A stretch of DNA of 20,358 nt from an uncultured Ruminococcus sp. (GCA_934359255.1 CAKRLG010000033.1:1-20358); one strand, 5' to 3'. Shown: positions 6,828 through 15,592, counted from the first letter of the stretch. Program-made: numbers and translations. Notes: a model not told the origin generated them from the letters alone.

Positions 6828-8192
6828 TTACGCTTCCTTCCGCGTCAGGTCCTTCACCCATCTGTATTTTTTATAATTGGCAAATACCGCCGGCAGCTTG
6901 ATGATCTCGTCAATGTTGATCAGCATATACACCGCCAGTACCGGCAGTTTCAGCACAAACGCACTGACCAGACCGATCGGAACCGTTACACACCACATCG
7001 TTATTGTATCACAGATCAGTCCGAATCTAGAATCCCCTCCTGCACAAAAGATACCGCCAATATTCGTTGCTGTGATCGCTTTTCCTACCAGATAGTAGGT
7101 GCACATCAAAAGCATCCATTTCAGATAATGATGCGCCTGTGGTGTCAGATCTGTAACCTTTAAAATCAACGGAATCAGTGCCAGAAGCACCCCTCCCGAG
7201 ATCACACCGATCCAGACAGCACATCTGCACAGGCGATCACCATAGACTTTCGCCCGCTCCAGTTTCCCGGCTCCCAGTTCGTTTCCGATCAGGATACCTC
7301 CGCCGCTTCCCAGTCCGCCACAGAAACATGCCATCAGACTCTTGACTACATTTGCAATGGAATTCGCTGCTACTGCATCCGTTCCCATATGCCCCATGAT
7401 AACCGAATACATAGTATATCCACATCCCCAGATGATCTGATTCCCCATCGCCGGTGCTGTATACTTCCAGAAATCCTTTCGAAGCAGTGAATCACTTTTC
7501 AGTGCGAAGGATAATCGGAACCGGATACCGTCTTTTCGCATGGATTCCACGATACACCATATCAGTTCCACAACTTTTGCCAATACGGTCGCGAGTGCTG
7601 CTCCTGCAATCTCCATCCGTGGCAGTCCGCACAGACCAAAGATCAGAAGTGCATTCAGCAGCACATTCAAAACCACTACGACAGAACTGATTGTTGTCGC
7701 CTTTACTGCTTTCTCACTGTTCTTTAACACACACAGATAAATCTGCGAAATACCGGACAGCAGCCAGGACAGCGCAACTACCCGCAAATACTGCGCCCCA
7801 CGCTCGATCAGCACCGGTTCATTGGTAAAGATCTTCATCAGAAGATCCGGGATCACCAGTCCTGCTACAAAAAACAGTGCAGAAACGATTGCCGTAATCT
7901 TTAATACATAAGCAAATACTTTTTCTACGGAACGTTTATCCCCCTTTCCCCAGTACTGCGCCGCAAACATACTGGTTCCAATCGTCATTGCTCCCAGAAA
8001 CAGATTCTGTACAAACGTTACCTGTCCTGCCAGCGACACCGCAGCCAGTGATTCCTGTTCTACTTTTCCCAACATCAGTGCATCCGATGCACTGACAATC
8101 GCCAGCATAAACTGCTGAAACGCAATCGGAAGTACCAGCCGCACCAGTTTTTTGCGGAAAATATCGTTATTTATATGTATTTCTTCGCTCAC
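6828..8192 (-). CDS. MATE family multidrug/cation antiporter
   Basis: 454 residues from GTG 8192, chosen because AGGAGG (8199-8204) sits 6 nt upstream; the ATG at 8222 has no ribosome site. About twelve transmembrane helices in two homologous halves are visible. MATE landmarks include the N-terminal LVLPIAFQQFMLAIVSASDALMLG and, in the second half, YTAPAMGNQIIWGCGYTMYSVIMGHMG with GSGGGILIGNELGAGKLERA. Such proteins export drugs or metabolites in exchange for Na+ or H+. The divergent AraC-type gene and the dyad over the promoter suggest local control. Substrate cannot be told from sequence. Confidence 0.93.
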   Translation of the reverse strand: MSEEIHINNDIFRKKLVRLVLPIAFQQFMLAIVSASDALMLGKVEQESLAAVSLAGQVTFVQNLFLGAMTIGTSMFAAQYWGKGDKRSVEKVFAYVLKITAIVSALFFVAGLVIPDLLMKIFTNEPVLIERGAQYLRVVALSWLLSGISQIYLCVLKNSEKAVKATTISSVVVVLNVLLNALLIFGLCGLPRMEIAGAALATVLAKVVELIWCIVESMRKDGIRFRLSFALKSDSLLRKDFWKYTAPAMGNQIIWGCGYTMYSVIMGHMGTDAVAANSIANVVKSLMACFCGGLGSGGGILIGNELGAGKLERAKVYGDRLCRCAVWIGVISGGVLLALIPLILKVTDLTPQAHHYLKWMLLMCTYYLVGKAITATNIGGIFCAGGDSRFGLICDTITMWCVTVPIGLVSAFVLKLPVLAVYMLINIDEIIKLPAVFANYKKYRWVKDLTRKEA

Positions 8193-8244
8193 GTTTTTCC
8201 TCCTGTATCTATATACTCTCATTTTTTTATATGTTCTTCATAGA

Positions 8245-8275
8245 AGATTATCTGTTGATTTGTCCTTTTCAACAG
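8245..8275 (-). promoter_or_regulatory. Candidate MATE promoter overlapped by an operator-like dyad
   Basis: On the minus strand TTGAAA (8272-8267) and TAATCT (8250-8245) are 16 nt apart. A perfect dyad, CTGTTGA (8252-8258) and TCAACAG (8269-8275), covers the spacer and -35, so a bound protein would block the promoter. Confidence 0.45.
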
Positions 8276-8372
8276 TTTTCTATTATACTACATTTCCCGC
8301 GGTTTTTTCACTGTTTTTAACGAGAACACATACGCTTTGCAAATTTTACTCGTTATCGCAGCAGCCGTCAAG

Positions 8373-8439
8373 GTCTCGTATCTTTGCCATTCTTCGCTCA
8401 CAAAAAGCGTCTTGCGGAATATCACCTGCGAAGATTAAC
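8373..8439. repeat. Dispersed intergenic element, copy A
   Basis: This 67-nt stretch aligns without gaps to 19623-19689, with 44 of 67 identical; the right-hand 48 nt (8392-8439) match at 35 positions, and 11 of the 13 differences there are transitions. On the minus strand CTTCGC (8434-8429) can pair with GCGAAG (8397-8392), enclosing a smaller CGCT/AGCG hairpin. The rest of 8276-8600 is AT-rich and holds no convincing gene. Confidence 0.55.
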
Positions 8440-8602
8440 CTGCGTCTATTTGTTTCGTCATATTTACCAGTACTTTCTTGCTTTATCAGTGTAATTTGCT
8501 ATATTATATAATTGTTTTGCTTTTTTGAAGTTCAATTATTTTTACATATTCTCCAAAAAGCAAACATATTTTTTTATTATTCTATGCATTTTTACTTTTT
8601 TC

Positions 8603-8611
8603 TGTTATAAT
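8603..8611 (+). promoter_or_regulatory. Extended -10 promoter of the AraC-type gene
   Basis: TGTTATAAT gives a perfect TATAAT with an extended TGn, 47 nt before the ATG at 8659. The -35 position (TATGCA, 8583-8588) is poor. An imperfect inverted repeat, GCTTTTTTG (8519-8527) and CCAAAAAGC (8553-8561), lies just upstream and may bind a regulator. Confidence 0.6.
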
Positions 8612-8658
8612 AATATATAGTGAAAATTGACTATATTTACACTTGGAGGGTTGCAGAC

Positions 8659-9582
8659 ATGATAAAAAAAAACGTTGTACATACACCGGCCACACATCCG
8701 GCTCAGTCCGCTCCTTCTTCCCCTCGACGGAATACTGAAGTCTCCACCCAGATCACACTGTCAGATTCTATTTTAACCGGAGCGGTTGTCGAATATCGCA
8801 AGGCAGGGTATCGTTTTATTCGACACATGCATACAAGTATCGAGATTTATCGGATACTTTCCGGGGAATGCTATATGGATATCCAATCGGAGACCATTCA
8901 TTGCACCGAAGGTGATTTTATTATGATCCTTCCGGATGTTGTACACTCTTTCTATCTGAATGATACTTCAGACTGCGAATTCCAGCATATTCATTATGAC
9001 CCTGATATGTTTTCCACTGTTGTGCTTGAAGATGATGGGATTGTCCCGATTACCCTGCTTCATGCTATCCTGTTTTCTTCCCATTTTTATTACAGGCTCA
9101 GATCGGATACTGTGATAGATGGTCATATTCAGAAGCTTATTGACCTGAATACTTCTTGTGAAAGTCTGTTTACAGCTGCCAATCTTAATGTATCCATGAT
9201 GAATCTGATGCTTTATATTCTGGATCATACGAATCCGGTGCACGAATACGCCGATCCCAAGCTGAAGAACAGTTACGTAGCCTATGCACTGAATTATATT
9301 CACGAACACTATAGTACCAAAATCTTACAGGAAGATATCGCCCAGCAGTTACAGATCTCGGTCCGCTATCTGAGTAAGCTGTTCAAGAGCTATATGGGAG
9401 TTACACTATCAAACTATATTAATATCTACCGCATCAACCGATCCATCCAGCTAATGCAGACTACCGATCTGACACTGACGGAGATTGCTCTGCAGGTCGG
9501 ATTTACAGACTCCCAGCACTACTCAAAGGTGTTTATGAGTATCATCAATGAGACACCCTCCCAGTACAGGAAGGCCATCTAA
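8659..9582 (+). CDS. AraC family transcriptional regulator with cupin sensor
   Basis: 307 residues from ATG 8659, selected because TTGGAGGG precedes it at proper spacing; the upstream GTG at 8620 has none. Residues about 30-125 form a cupin-like ligand-binding domain (RHMHTSIEIYRILSGECYMD, then GDFIMILPDVVHSF), typical of carbohydrate-responsive regulators. Residues about 207-305 hold the two helix-turn-helix motifs: ILQEDIAQQLQISVRYLSKLFK and LTLTEIALQVGFTDSQHYSKVF, ending in the family signature TPSQYRKAI. It is divergent from the MATE gene and converges with a small membrane-protein gene. Targets may include MATE, itself or glycan genes nearby; the effector is unknown. Confidence 0.93.
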   Translation: MIKKNVVHTPATHPAQSAPSSPRRNTEVSTQITLSDSILTGAVVEYRKAGYRFIRHMHTSIEIYRILSGECYMDIQSETIHCTEGDFIMILPDVVHSFYLNDTSDCEFQHIHYDPDMFSTVVLEDDGIVPITLLHAILFSSHFYYRLRSDTVIDGHIQKLIDLNTSCESLFTAANLNVSMMNLMLYILDHTNPVHEYADPKLKNSYVAYALNYIHEHYSTKILQEDIAQQLQISVRYLSKLFKSYMGVTLSNYINIYRINRSIQLMQTTDLTLTEIALQVGFTDSQHYSKVFMSIINETPSQYRKAI

Positions 9583-9619
9583 AAAATAATGCCACCGGAT
9601 ATCCGGTGGCATTATTTTT
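9582..9619. terminator. Perfect bidirectional terminator
   Basis: A 38-nt perfect palindrome centred between 9600 and 9601 (core GCCACCGGAT/ATCCGGTGGC) with flanking A and T tracts. It starts on the last base of the AraC-type stop codon and overlaps the stop codon of the convergent small gene, so it serves both. Confidence 0.92.
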
Positions 9620-9806
9620 ATGCTTTGCTGCCTGTATGTTCTATTTCTAACATACTGGTATTCTTTTTCTTTCTCTGCAGGCTCTCTTCCAGATCATACC
9701 CCATCTGTTCGCTTCTCCAGTTTATGGATTCTTTACACAAACAGAAAGCCCCAAAAGCACAAGCCAAAAATATCATGATTGTTAAAATAATTATAAATGC
9801 AAACAT
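9618..9806 (-). CDS. Small single-pass membrane protein, unknown function
   Basis: 62 residues. ATG 9806 is preceded by GGAG at about 6-nt spacing. The N-terminal 25 residues are strongly hydrophobic (FAFIIILTIMIFLACAFGAFCLC) and would span the membrane; the rest is charged (RSEQMGYDLEESLQRKKKN) and probably cytoplasmic. I recognise no family. The ribosome site, membrane segment and the terminator exactly at its end argue that it is real. No clear promoter was found in the 91 nt upstream, so readthrough from the lacto-N-biosidase-like gene is possible. Confidence 0.6.
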   Translation of the reverse strand: MFAFIIILTIMIFLACAFGAFCLCKESINWRSEQMGYDLEESLQRKKKNTSMLEIEHTGSKA

Positions 9807-9897
9807 GTTTACTCCATCTCTTTTCTATTTGCCAAATAATCCAAGATCCTTAGAGCGTGTCTGAGTTCTGCATCCGAAACGATCGGTTAACGCCTGC

Positions 9898-12800
9898 TTA
9901 ATCCTCTCTTTTACGTTTTACAATAACAGTTCCTGCAACTGCAGATGCTGCCAGGGTAAATAACCAGGCTGCTGCATTGGCTGTATCACCTGTTTTTGCA
10001 GCTCTGGTTGCAGATGTGCTGCCTGTGGTTGTTCCACCTGCATTGGTGCTTCCTGTGTTGGTAGTGCCGGAAGGTGCTGCAGGTTTTGCGCCTGACTGCG
10101 GTGTAGTACTCGGGGTTGGTGTTGTAGTCGGAGTTGGTGTTGCAGGTCCCGGAGTAGGAGTCGGATCTTTCTTAGGATCTTCTTTCTTTCCATCATCCTG
10201 TTTTCCGTCGTCCTTTTTGCCGTCATCCTTCTTGTCATCCTCTTTTGCTTTCAGTTCATCGAAAGCTTTTTTGATTTCGGCATTTGCTTTTTCTACTTCT
10301 TCCTGAGTTACATTGTCACCGTTTAGTACTTCCTGATACTTCTTGTAGACTTCCTCCAGATTTTTCAGAGATTCCTCTGTATAGTTTCCTTTGTTCTCCA
10401 GAACTTTGTCTACATCTTTTGCGGTCTCCTGCAGTTTATCTTTATCTGCCTTTGTTATAAATGTATCTTCTACCTCTTCTGTTCTGTCAGATTCCATTCC
10501 ATCTGCATCTACTACTGTTACAGCTACATTGTATCTGGTTCCTACCTTAAGGCCAGTCAACTTGTACTCTGTTCCTTCTATAGGCAATTCATTCTGTTTT
10601 TTACCATCCAGATATACATTGTATCCAGGTACCATCGCTCTTTCTGCAGCCGGTTCCCAGGTAACGATTGCTGTGGTATGAGTAATTTCAGATACTTTTA
10701 CATTCGTAGGAGCGGATGGTTTTTCCGGGGCAGGTTCCTCGTTTTTAAGTGTTGTAAATGTGAAGGCTGCAGATCTTCCTGATTCATTTCCTGCTGCATC
10801 CACTGCACTTACGGTTACTGTGTATTCTGTATCCGGAGTAAGACCTGTCAGTTCAAGTTCCAAACCTTCCACCAGCTTGTCCGTATTTACTTTTGTTTCA
10901 TCTACATATACATTATATCCGGCTACTCCTATATTATCGGCAGCTGCTGTCCAGGTAATCTTTGCTCCTGTCTGTGTCACCTCTGATGCTGTTACACCTG
11001 CCGGTACAGATGGTGCTTCATTATCTTTCTCTTCTTCCGCCTCTAATGTTGTAAAGGTAGCTGCTTCAGATTTCTCGGATTCGTTTCCTGCTGCATCCAC
11101 TGCACTTACTGTTACAGCATATTCTGTATTTGCTGTAAGTCCGGTTAAATCATATTCTGTAACTGTTACAGGTGAAGTGTTTACTCTGGATTCACCCAGA
11201 TATACGTTATATCCGGCTACTCCTACATTATCTGTAGATGCTGTCCAGATAATCTTTGCTCCTGTCTGTGTCACCTCTGATGCTGTTACACCTGCCGGTA
11301 CAGATGGTGCTTCGGTATCCTGTGTTTTTGGTGTTGTAAATGTAGCTGCTTCAGATCTCTCAGATTCATTTTCTGCTGCATCCACCGCAGTTACTCTTAC
11401 TGAATATGCTGTCTCTTCTGTAAGAGCAGTTAAATCATATTCGGTAGTTGTTATAAGTGTTTCATTTACTTTTGCTTCATTTAAGTATACGTTATATCCA
11501 ACTACACCTACATTGTCTGTTGCTTCGCTCCAGGTAACTTTGGCTGTTGTTGTTGTAATATCTGTCACTGCTACATTTCCCGGTGCTGTCGGCGCTTCTG
11601 CATCTGCCGCATTTTTTGTTGTAAATGTATATACAGCTCCTTCTGAAACATGACCGGCTGCATCAACCGCTTTCACAGTTACTTTATATTCTGTTCCTGC
11701 TGTAAGACTTTCCAGTGCATATTCTGTTCCTGTTACAAGTGTTTCGCCGTTTACAGGAGTTTCGGAATCATTTACGTATACATTATATCCAGTCACGCCT
11801 ACATTATCGGTAGATGCTGTCCAGGTAACTTTTGCTGTTGTTGTTGTAATATCTGTTGCTGTTACCTCTGTTGGTGCTGTCGGTGCTTCTGTATCAGCTG
11901 CAGCTTTATCTACATAAGTGATGATTGGGGTAACGTGAACGGATGGTTTGCTTGGGTTACCATTACACTTAGTTACCACACGAATCATATCGCCACGGCT
12001 TACTGCGATTTCTTCAGGCTGTTCCCAGTTACCAACTTTCTGTCTACTGGTTTCAAGTGTTAAGCTCTTCTTCTCTTCACCATTCACATAAAGACTCAAG
12101 GTGACTGTTCCATTTTGGTTCGGAGACTGACGGAGATATGGCTCGTCATCTTTGACCTTGAATGATACTGTTCCGCTCTTCGGTGCTCTATATGCCATTG
12201 CTGTAGAGATATCTGTGCTCGGCGGTGCTGAAAGCAGACCATGAACATTGGCATTAGTTGTTGTATTTGTGCCCTGTGGTGCATCAATACCAGGACCATA
12301 ATATGTATGAGTTGCCCAGTTTGGCCATCCGTCTTTATCAAGGGTTGTCATATCGGTCCAGTCGCTGGAGCTGTCCTTTATCTGACCGAACCATACATTT
12401 CCCTGCTGTCCTCTTACAAAATCAAACGTCCAGTTGTATTCGTTTTTCTGTGTGATTGCAAAATCGTTTTTTGTGCCGTCTTCCGCAGTGATGCGAAGTG
12501 TCATTCCGGCTGCAACTGCATCGCTATCTGCAAGTTCTGCTCCACCGTTTAATACGGATACTGTTGCTGTGTCTGCTACAGTGATGTTTGCTTTCATTTC
12601 CTTTACTGTTGTCAGGTTTTTCTCTGTGTAAGGAACACGTACCTCTGTTCCCTTAACTTCGTAGAAACATCCCTTCAGTTCTTTATCGGAACTTGCAACC
12701 ACAATGTAAGTTACGCTTTCCATTCCTTCGTAAGAAAGAGTGATCGTTGCTCCACCTTTTACGATGTCAGTTCCTGTAAGTTCTGTCTCACCCTCTTTAA

Positions 12801-14754
12801 TAGTAACTGTAACACCTGTGTCTACGATAACATTCTCAAGGAAATCTTTTACTGTTGTATTTTTCGGAAGATCGCTTACATTTGTTCCGGTAACAGTATA
12901 TACGTTAGATCTCAGTACAAGTGCTGCCACTGCATCACTTTCTGCTGCTCCGATCTCCGGTACTGCTGTGATCTTGTGACCGAAGAAATCGTGATCGATG
13001 GTATAACCGTTTCTGTCAACCACTACTTTACCAGCGTTGATTGCCGGAGAGTTTTCTGCAAGTTTGTATCCGTCAAATACTGTTGTAGCTGTTGGATCTT
13101 CATGTCTTCTTGCGCTCTTATCTGTCGCTACTGAATCCGGACCGGAACCTGCATTCACAAGTACCTGTGTTCCTGCATTCACTTTTACAGCATTTGCATC
13201 ATTCGGATAAGTAGTTACGTTGTAATATAAGTTATTGCTGAATGTCTTATTGCCACTAGGATTCCAGTCATTTACTACAACCGGTGAGTTTCCTGCGAAG
13301 TAGAAAATATTATTTTCCATATCTACAGGGCCACCATTGCCATGGCTTCTGTGCCAGATGGTATTGAGACCTTCTTTGATATAGAACGTATTGTTGTAAA
13401 CCTGGCAGTTTCCGGAGTTACCGGCTGGATCCAGCGGCCCCATATCTTCATACTGGCTGATGTTGTAACGGAATGTATTGTTAATGGACTCCGGACCACA
13501 GAACATGATAGTACTTGCCGTATTACCATGGCTGTAGTTGTACTGATAGTTTGTTCCATCACCATAGTCAGCATCCCATGGCTGTCCATCGCCGTTACCA
13601 TTGGAGGCATTTAATGTTCTGAAGCACTCATTGTACTGGAAGATTGCATTTTTACACTTCCATGGCCAGATACCTGCTGCCACTCGTCCTGCACCAACGC
13701 CTTGTTTACCATTTTCATTACCATTTGCATCGAGACTTGGCTGCTGCTGTGAATAATCTGTTGTATTGATCTGCTCTGCCGCATTCTCTGACACGTTGTA
13801 CTGAACCATCGGTCTGTCCAGATACATGGTTGTGATGGCATCTCCACCTACATGGTTCAGATAGTTGTTCTCGATCACAACATTGGATGAAGCATATTTT
13901 GCCATTGTTGCATCTGACAATTCGCCTGTTGTGAATTGTCTCCACTGATAGGTATATCCAACTGCAATTCCCCAACGGTTTACTTTATTCAGAGAACAGT
14001 TCGTGATCTTAACATCATTGTATCTTGCAATTCCGGTTGCACCTTCGTTTGTTGGTTTTGCAACAATGAAGTAGATACCACCGTTTGTCATGTGTTTGTT
14101 ATATACGTTACCTGTTACATCATGGATATAGAGATCGTTCAGTACGATGTGGTCTACTGTTCCATTGTCCTTCGCAACGCCGGCAACACCTGTTCTGTCC
14201 ATTGCATATGCATTGTTGTACGCTTTATCTTTCTCGGTATCTGATGCACTATTTCTGTCGTTGGTCAGCTCCAGACCTTCGATCTCGATATACTCTGTGT
14301 CTTCGATCAGGATACTGGAAGATACGGTACCTTTCCACTTATGATTCTGGTTATCCAGTGGAGTGCCATAATTCAACTCCCACTGTCCATGACCGTTTGT
14401 ATTGATCTGTGGTCTGTTTCCCTCTCCATAAGCAGATATTCTTACCGGTGCTTCTGCAGTACCGCTATCTTCTTTTGTAAACTTAAGAGCCTGATCCTCA
14501 AACACAGATCCTCTTTTCAAAAGAACGGTATCTCCCGGCTCAAGATCAAGTGTATTTACTTTGTCAAGTGTCCGGAACGCCTTGCCTTCTGATGTTCCTT
14601 CATTGCTATCATTTCCCCCATTGGAATCAACATAATATGTTGTTCCAGTTGCGGTATTTCCCTCAGCCTTAACAGATACTGCAGGCATCATTGATGCCAC
14701 TGTTGTTCCTGCAAGCAGAAGTGCTAACGTACCGCTCATCCATCTTTTCTTCAT
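9898..14754 (-). CDS. Giant surface beta-helix glycosidase, GH136 lacto-N-biosidase-like, with five FN3 domains
   Basis: 1618 residues; ATG 14754 behind GGAAGGAG. Signal peptide 1-30 (VSVKA/EG). Residues about 36-600 form a right-handed parallel beta-helix; D389 and D396, in GDGQPWDADYGDG, are seven apart like the catalytic Asp pair of GH136 lacto-N-biosidases, which release lacto-N-biose from type-1 glycans. Residues about 605-770 look Ig-like; 774-950 a beta-sandwich that may bind carbohydrate. Five FN3 domains begin near 954, 1051, 1146, 1244 and 1345. A FIVAR-like helical segment (1440-1500), a Lys/Asp linker, a Pro/Thr linker and a Gly/Thr-rich stretch lead to AAKTGD, a hydrophobic helix and KRKRED, a sortase-like tail lacking LP. 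The upstream chaperone gene supports GH136; another beta-helix lyase or hydrolase family remains possible. Confidence 0.75.
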   Translation of the reverse strand: MKKRWMSGTLALLLAGTTVASMMPAVSVKAEGNTATGTTYYVDSNGGNDSNEGTSEGKAFRTLDKVNTLDLEPGDTVLLKRGSVFEDQALKFTKEDSGTAEAPVRISAYGEGNRPQINTNGHGQWELNYGTPLDNQNHKWKGTVSSSILIEDTEYIEIEGLELTNDRNSASDTEKDKAYNNAYAMDRTGVAGVAKDNGTVDHIVLNDLYIHDVTGNVYNKHMTNGGIYFIVAKPTNEGATGIARYNDVKITNCSLNKVNRWGIAVGYTYQWRQFTTGELSDATMAKYASSNVVIENNYLNHVGGDAITTMYLDRPMVQYNVSENAAEQINTTDYSQQQPSLDANGNENGKQGVGAGRVAAGIWPWKCKNAIFQYNECFRTLNASNGNGDGQPWDADYGDGTNYQYNYSHGNTASTIMFCGPESINNTFRYNISQYEDMGPLDPAGNSGNCQVYNNTFYIKEGLNTIWHRSHGNGGPVDMENNIFYFAGNSPVVVNDWNPSGNKTFSNNLYYNVTTYPNDANAVKVNAGTQVLVNAGSGPDSVATDKSARRHEDPTATTVFDGYKLAENSPAINAGKVVVDRNGYTIDHDFFGHKITAVPEIGAAESDAVAALVLRSNVYTVTGTNVSDLPKNTTVKDFLENVIVDTGVTVTIKEGETELTGTDIVKGGATITLSYEGMESVTYIVVASSDKELKGCFYEVKGTEVRVPYTEKNLTTVKEMKANITVADTATVSVLNGGAELADSDAVAAGMTLRITAEDGTKNDFAITQKNEYNWTFDFVRGQQGNVWFGQIKDSSSDWTDMTTLDKDGWPNWATHTYYGPGIDAPQGTNTTTNANVHGLLSAPPSTDISTAMAYRAPKSGTVSFKVKDDEPYLRQSPNQNGTVTLSLYVNGEEKKSLTLETSRQKVGNWEQPEEIAVSRGDMIRVVTKCNGNPSKPSVHVTPIITYVDKAAADTEAPTAPTEVTATDITTTTAKVTWTASTDNVGVTGYNVYVNDSETPVNGETLVTGTEYALESLTAGTEYKVTVKAVDAAGHVSEGAVYTFTTKNAADAEAPTAPGNVAVTDITTTTAKVTWSEATDNVGVVGYNVYLNEAKVNETLITTTEYDLTALTEETAYSVRVTAVDAAENESERSEAATFTTPKTQDTEAPSVPAGVTASEVTQTGAKIIWTASTDNVGVAGYNVYLGESRVNTSPVTVTEYDLTGLTANTEYAVTVSAVDAAGNESEKSEAATFTTLEAEEEKDNEAPSVPAGVTASEVTQTGAKITWTAAADNIGVAGYNVYVDETKVNTDKLVEGLELELTGLTPDTEYTVTVSAVDAAGNESGRSAAFTFTTLKNEEPAPEKPSAPTNVKVSEITHTTAIVTWEPAAERAMVPGYNVYLDGKKQNELPIEGTEYKLTGLKVGTRYNVAVTVVDADGMESDRTEEVEDTFITKADKDKLQETAKDVDKVLENKGNYTEESLKNLEEVYKKYQEVLNGDNVTQEEVEKANAEIKKAFDELKAKEDDKKDDGKKDDGKQDDGKKEDPKKDPTPTPGPATPTPTTTPTPSTTPQSGAKPAAPSGTTNTGSTNAGGTTTGSTSATRAAKTGDTANAAAWLFTLAASAVAGTVIVKRKRED
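10956..11313 (-). repeat. Direct repeats inside the FN3 array
   Basis: 64 nt at 10956-11019 are repeated identically at 11250-11313, an offset of 294 nt (98 codons). This is the start of FN3 domains 3 and 4 (EAPSVPAGVTASEVTQTGAK). Exact identity amid diverged neighbours points to a recent duplication or gene conversion of one module. Confidence 0.85.
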
Positions 14755-14770
14755 ACCTTTTCTCCTTCCG

Positions 14771-15517
14771 TTATTGTATATTCTTCAAGGTGTACCGGTT
14801 CACATCTTTCATGTTTCCTTCCACCTGAGAATCGGTTTCACGCTGCGTGATCATATTGTCGTATTTCTGTTCACGCAGTTCTCTTTCGGCTGCTATTCTT
14901 GCTGTTTCCAGGTCAGCGTTTTCCTCACTGTCTCCAAATATCCAGTCGCGACTCTGGTAGTGCTGAAGAACCTCGTCTTCCGTCAGTTTCATACCCTCTC
15001 TGGAAGTATCGTTGCAGTATTTTTCCTTCAGAGTACTGAGTTCATAGTTCAGATATAATTGAAATGTATACTCCTTCAGTCCATAGATCACTTCGCCTTT
15101 TTCTACTTTCTCACTCCGCTCTGCGTTGCTGTCCTTCCAGCGTTTTTCCAGAGCCGCGTAGCTGCTGTCTGCCACATCCCCGTTTTCTTCGGCAAGATCA
15201 TATACTGCGTGGATATATTTCAACTGTTCTACTGTATTCCGGGCGAGAATCTCATAGCCGTATTGTCCGTCGTATTGCTTTTCCCAGAAATCCGTTTCGT
15301 ATGGGGCATCGTAATCCTGCTGGATCTGCATCTTTGTGTCATATTCCACGGAATTCATGCAGTTCACATACTCTTCTTTACTGATCGGATCCCCGGCTAC
15401 AGTCAGATCGAATCGATTGTCATACCTGTATTTGATGACTCCACCGGTAATTCCTGCAACTGCGATTACCGCTATGACAGCTCCGATCTTCATAAGCTGT
15501 TTTTTTCGATTCTTCAT
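14771..15517 (-). CDS. Membrane-anchored SurA-N/LnbY-like chaperone for the downstream enzyme
   Basis: 248 residues from ATG 15517 behind GGAAGGAGG. An N-terminal membrane anchor (about 10-28) is followed by an extracytoplasmic helical domain. The start, LTVAGDPISKEEYVNCMNSVEYD, resembles the SurA/PrsA N-terminal chaperone domain (GxxIskeEF), but no parvulin isomerase domain follows. In bifidobacteria the GH136 enzyme LnbX needs the chaperone LnbY, and Clostridiales GH136 enzymes have a comparable helical subunit. This gene ends 16 nt before the beta-helix enzyme, whose ribosome site lies in that gap, so the two are almost certainly co-translated. Function as a dedicated foldase is inference from family and context. 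Confidence 0.7.
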   Translation of the reverse strand: MKNRKKQLMKIGAVIAVIAVAGITGGVIKYRYDNRFDLTVAGDPISKEEYVNCMNSVEYDTKMQIQQDYDAPYETDFWEKQYDGQYGYEILARNTVEQLKYIHAVYDLAEENGDVADSSYAALEKRWKDSNAERSEKVEKGEVIYGLKEYTFQLYLNYELSTLKEKYCNDTSREGMKLTEDEVLQHYQSRDWIFGDSEENADLETARIAAERELREQKYDNMITQRETDSQVEGNMKDVNRYTLKNIQ

Positions 15518-15586
15518 TATCTACCTCCTTCCGGCAATGTATCCTGTTCTGTCTGCATACAGACTGTCTCAGTCTCTTTTGTTCTA

Positions 15587-15592
15587 ATTATA
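15587..15592 (-). promoter_or_regulatory. Candidate -10 box for the chaperone/glycosidase operon
   Basis: The minus strand reads TATAAT, 70 nt before the chaperone ATG, but with no recognisable -35 at 16-18 nt spacing, so an activator may be needed. The leader between it and the gene contains overlapping inverted repeats (15551-15575). The rest of 15593-15700 shows nothing identifiable. Confidence 0.35.

Noticed and set aside
8152..8511. Plus-strand frame of 119 codons between MATE and the AraC-type gene
   Set aside because: Overlaps the MATE start and runs through the dispersed non-coding element; no ribosome site.
10760..11653. Plus-strand frame of 297 codons rich in Ser/Thr/Val
   Set aside because: Mirror of the FN3 repeat array on the opposite strand; periodicity comes from the real gene.
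14085..14405. Plus-strand frame within the beta-helix gene
   Set aside because: Shadow of the glycosidase reading frame; no start signals or recognisable domain.
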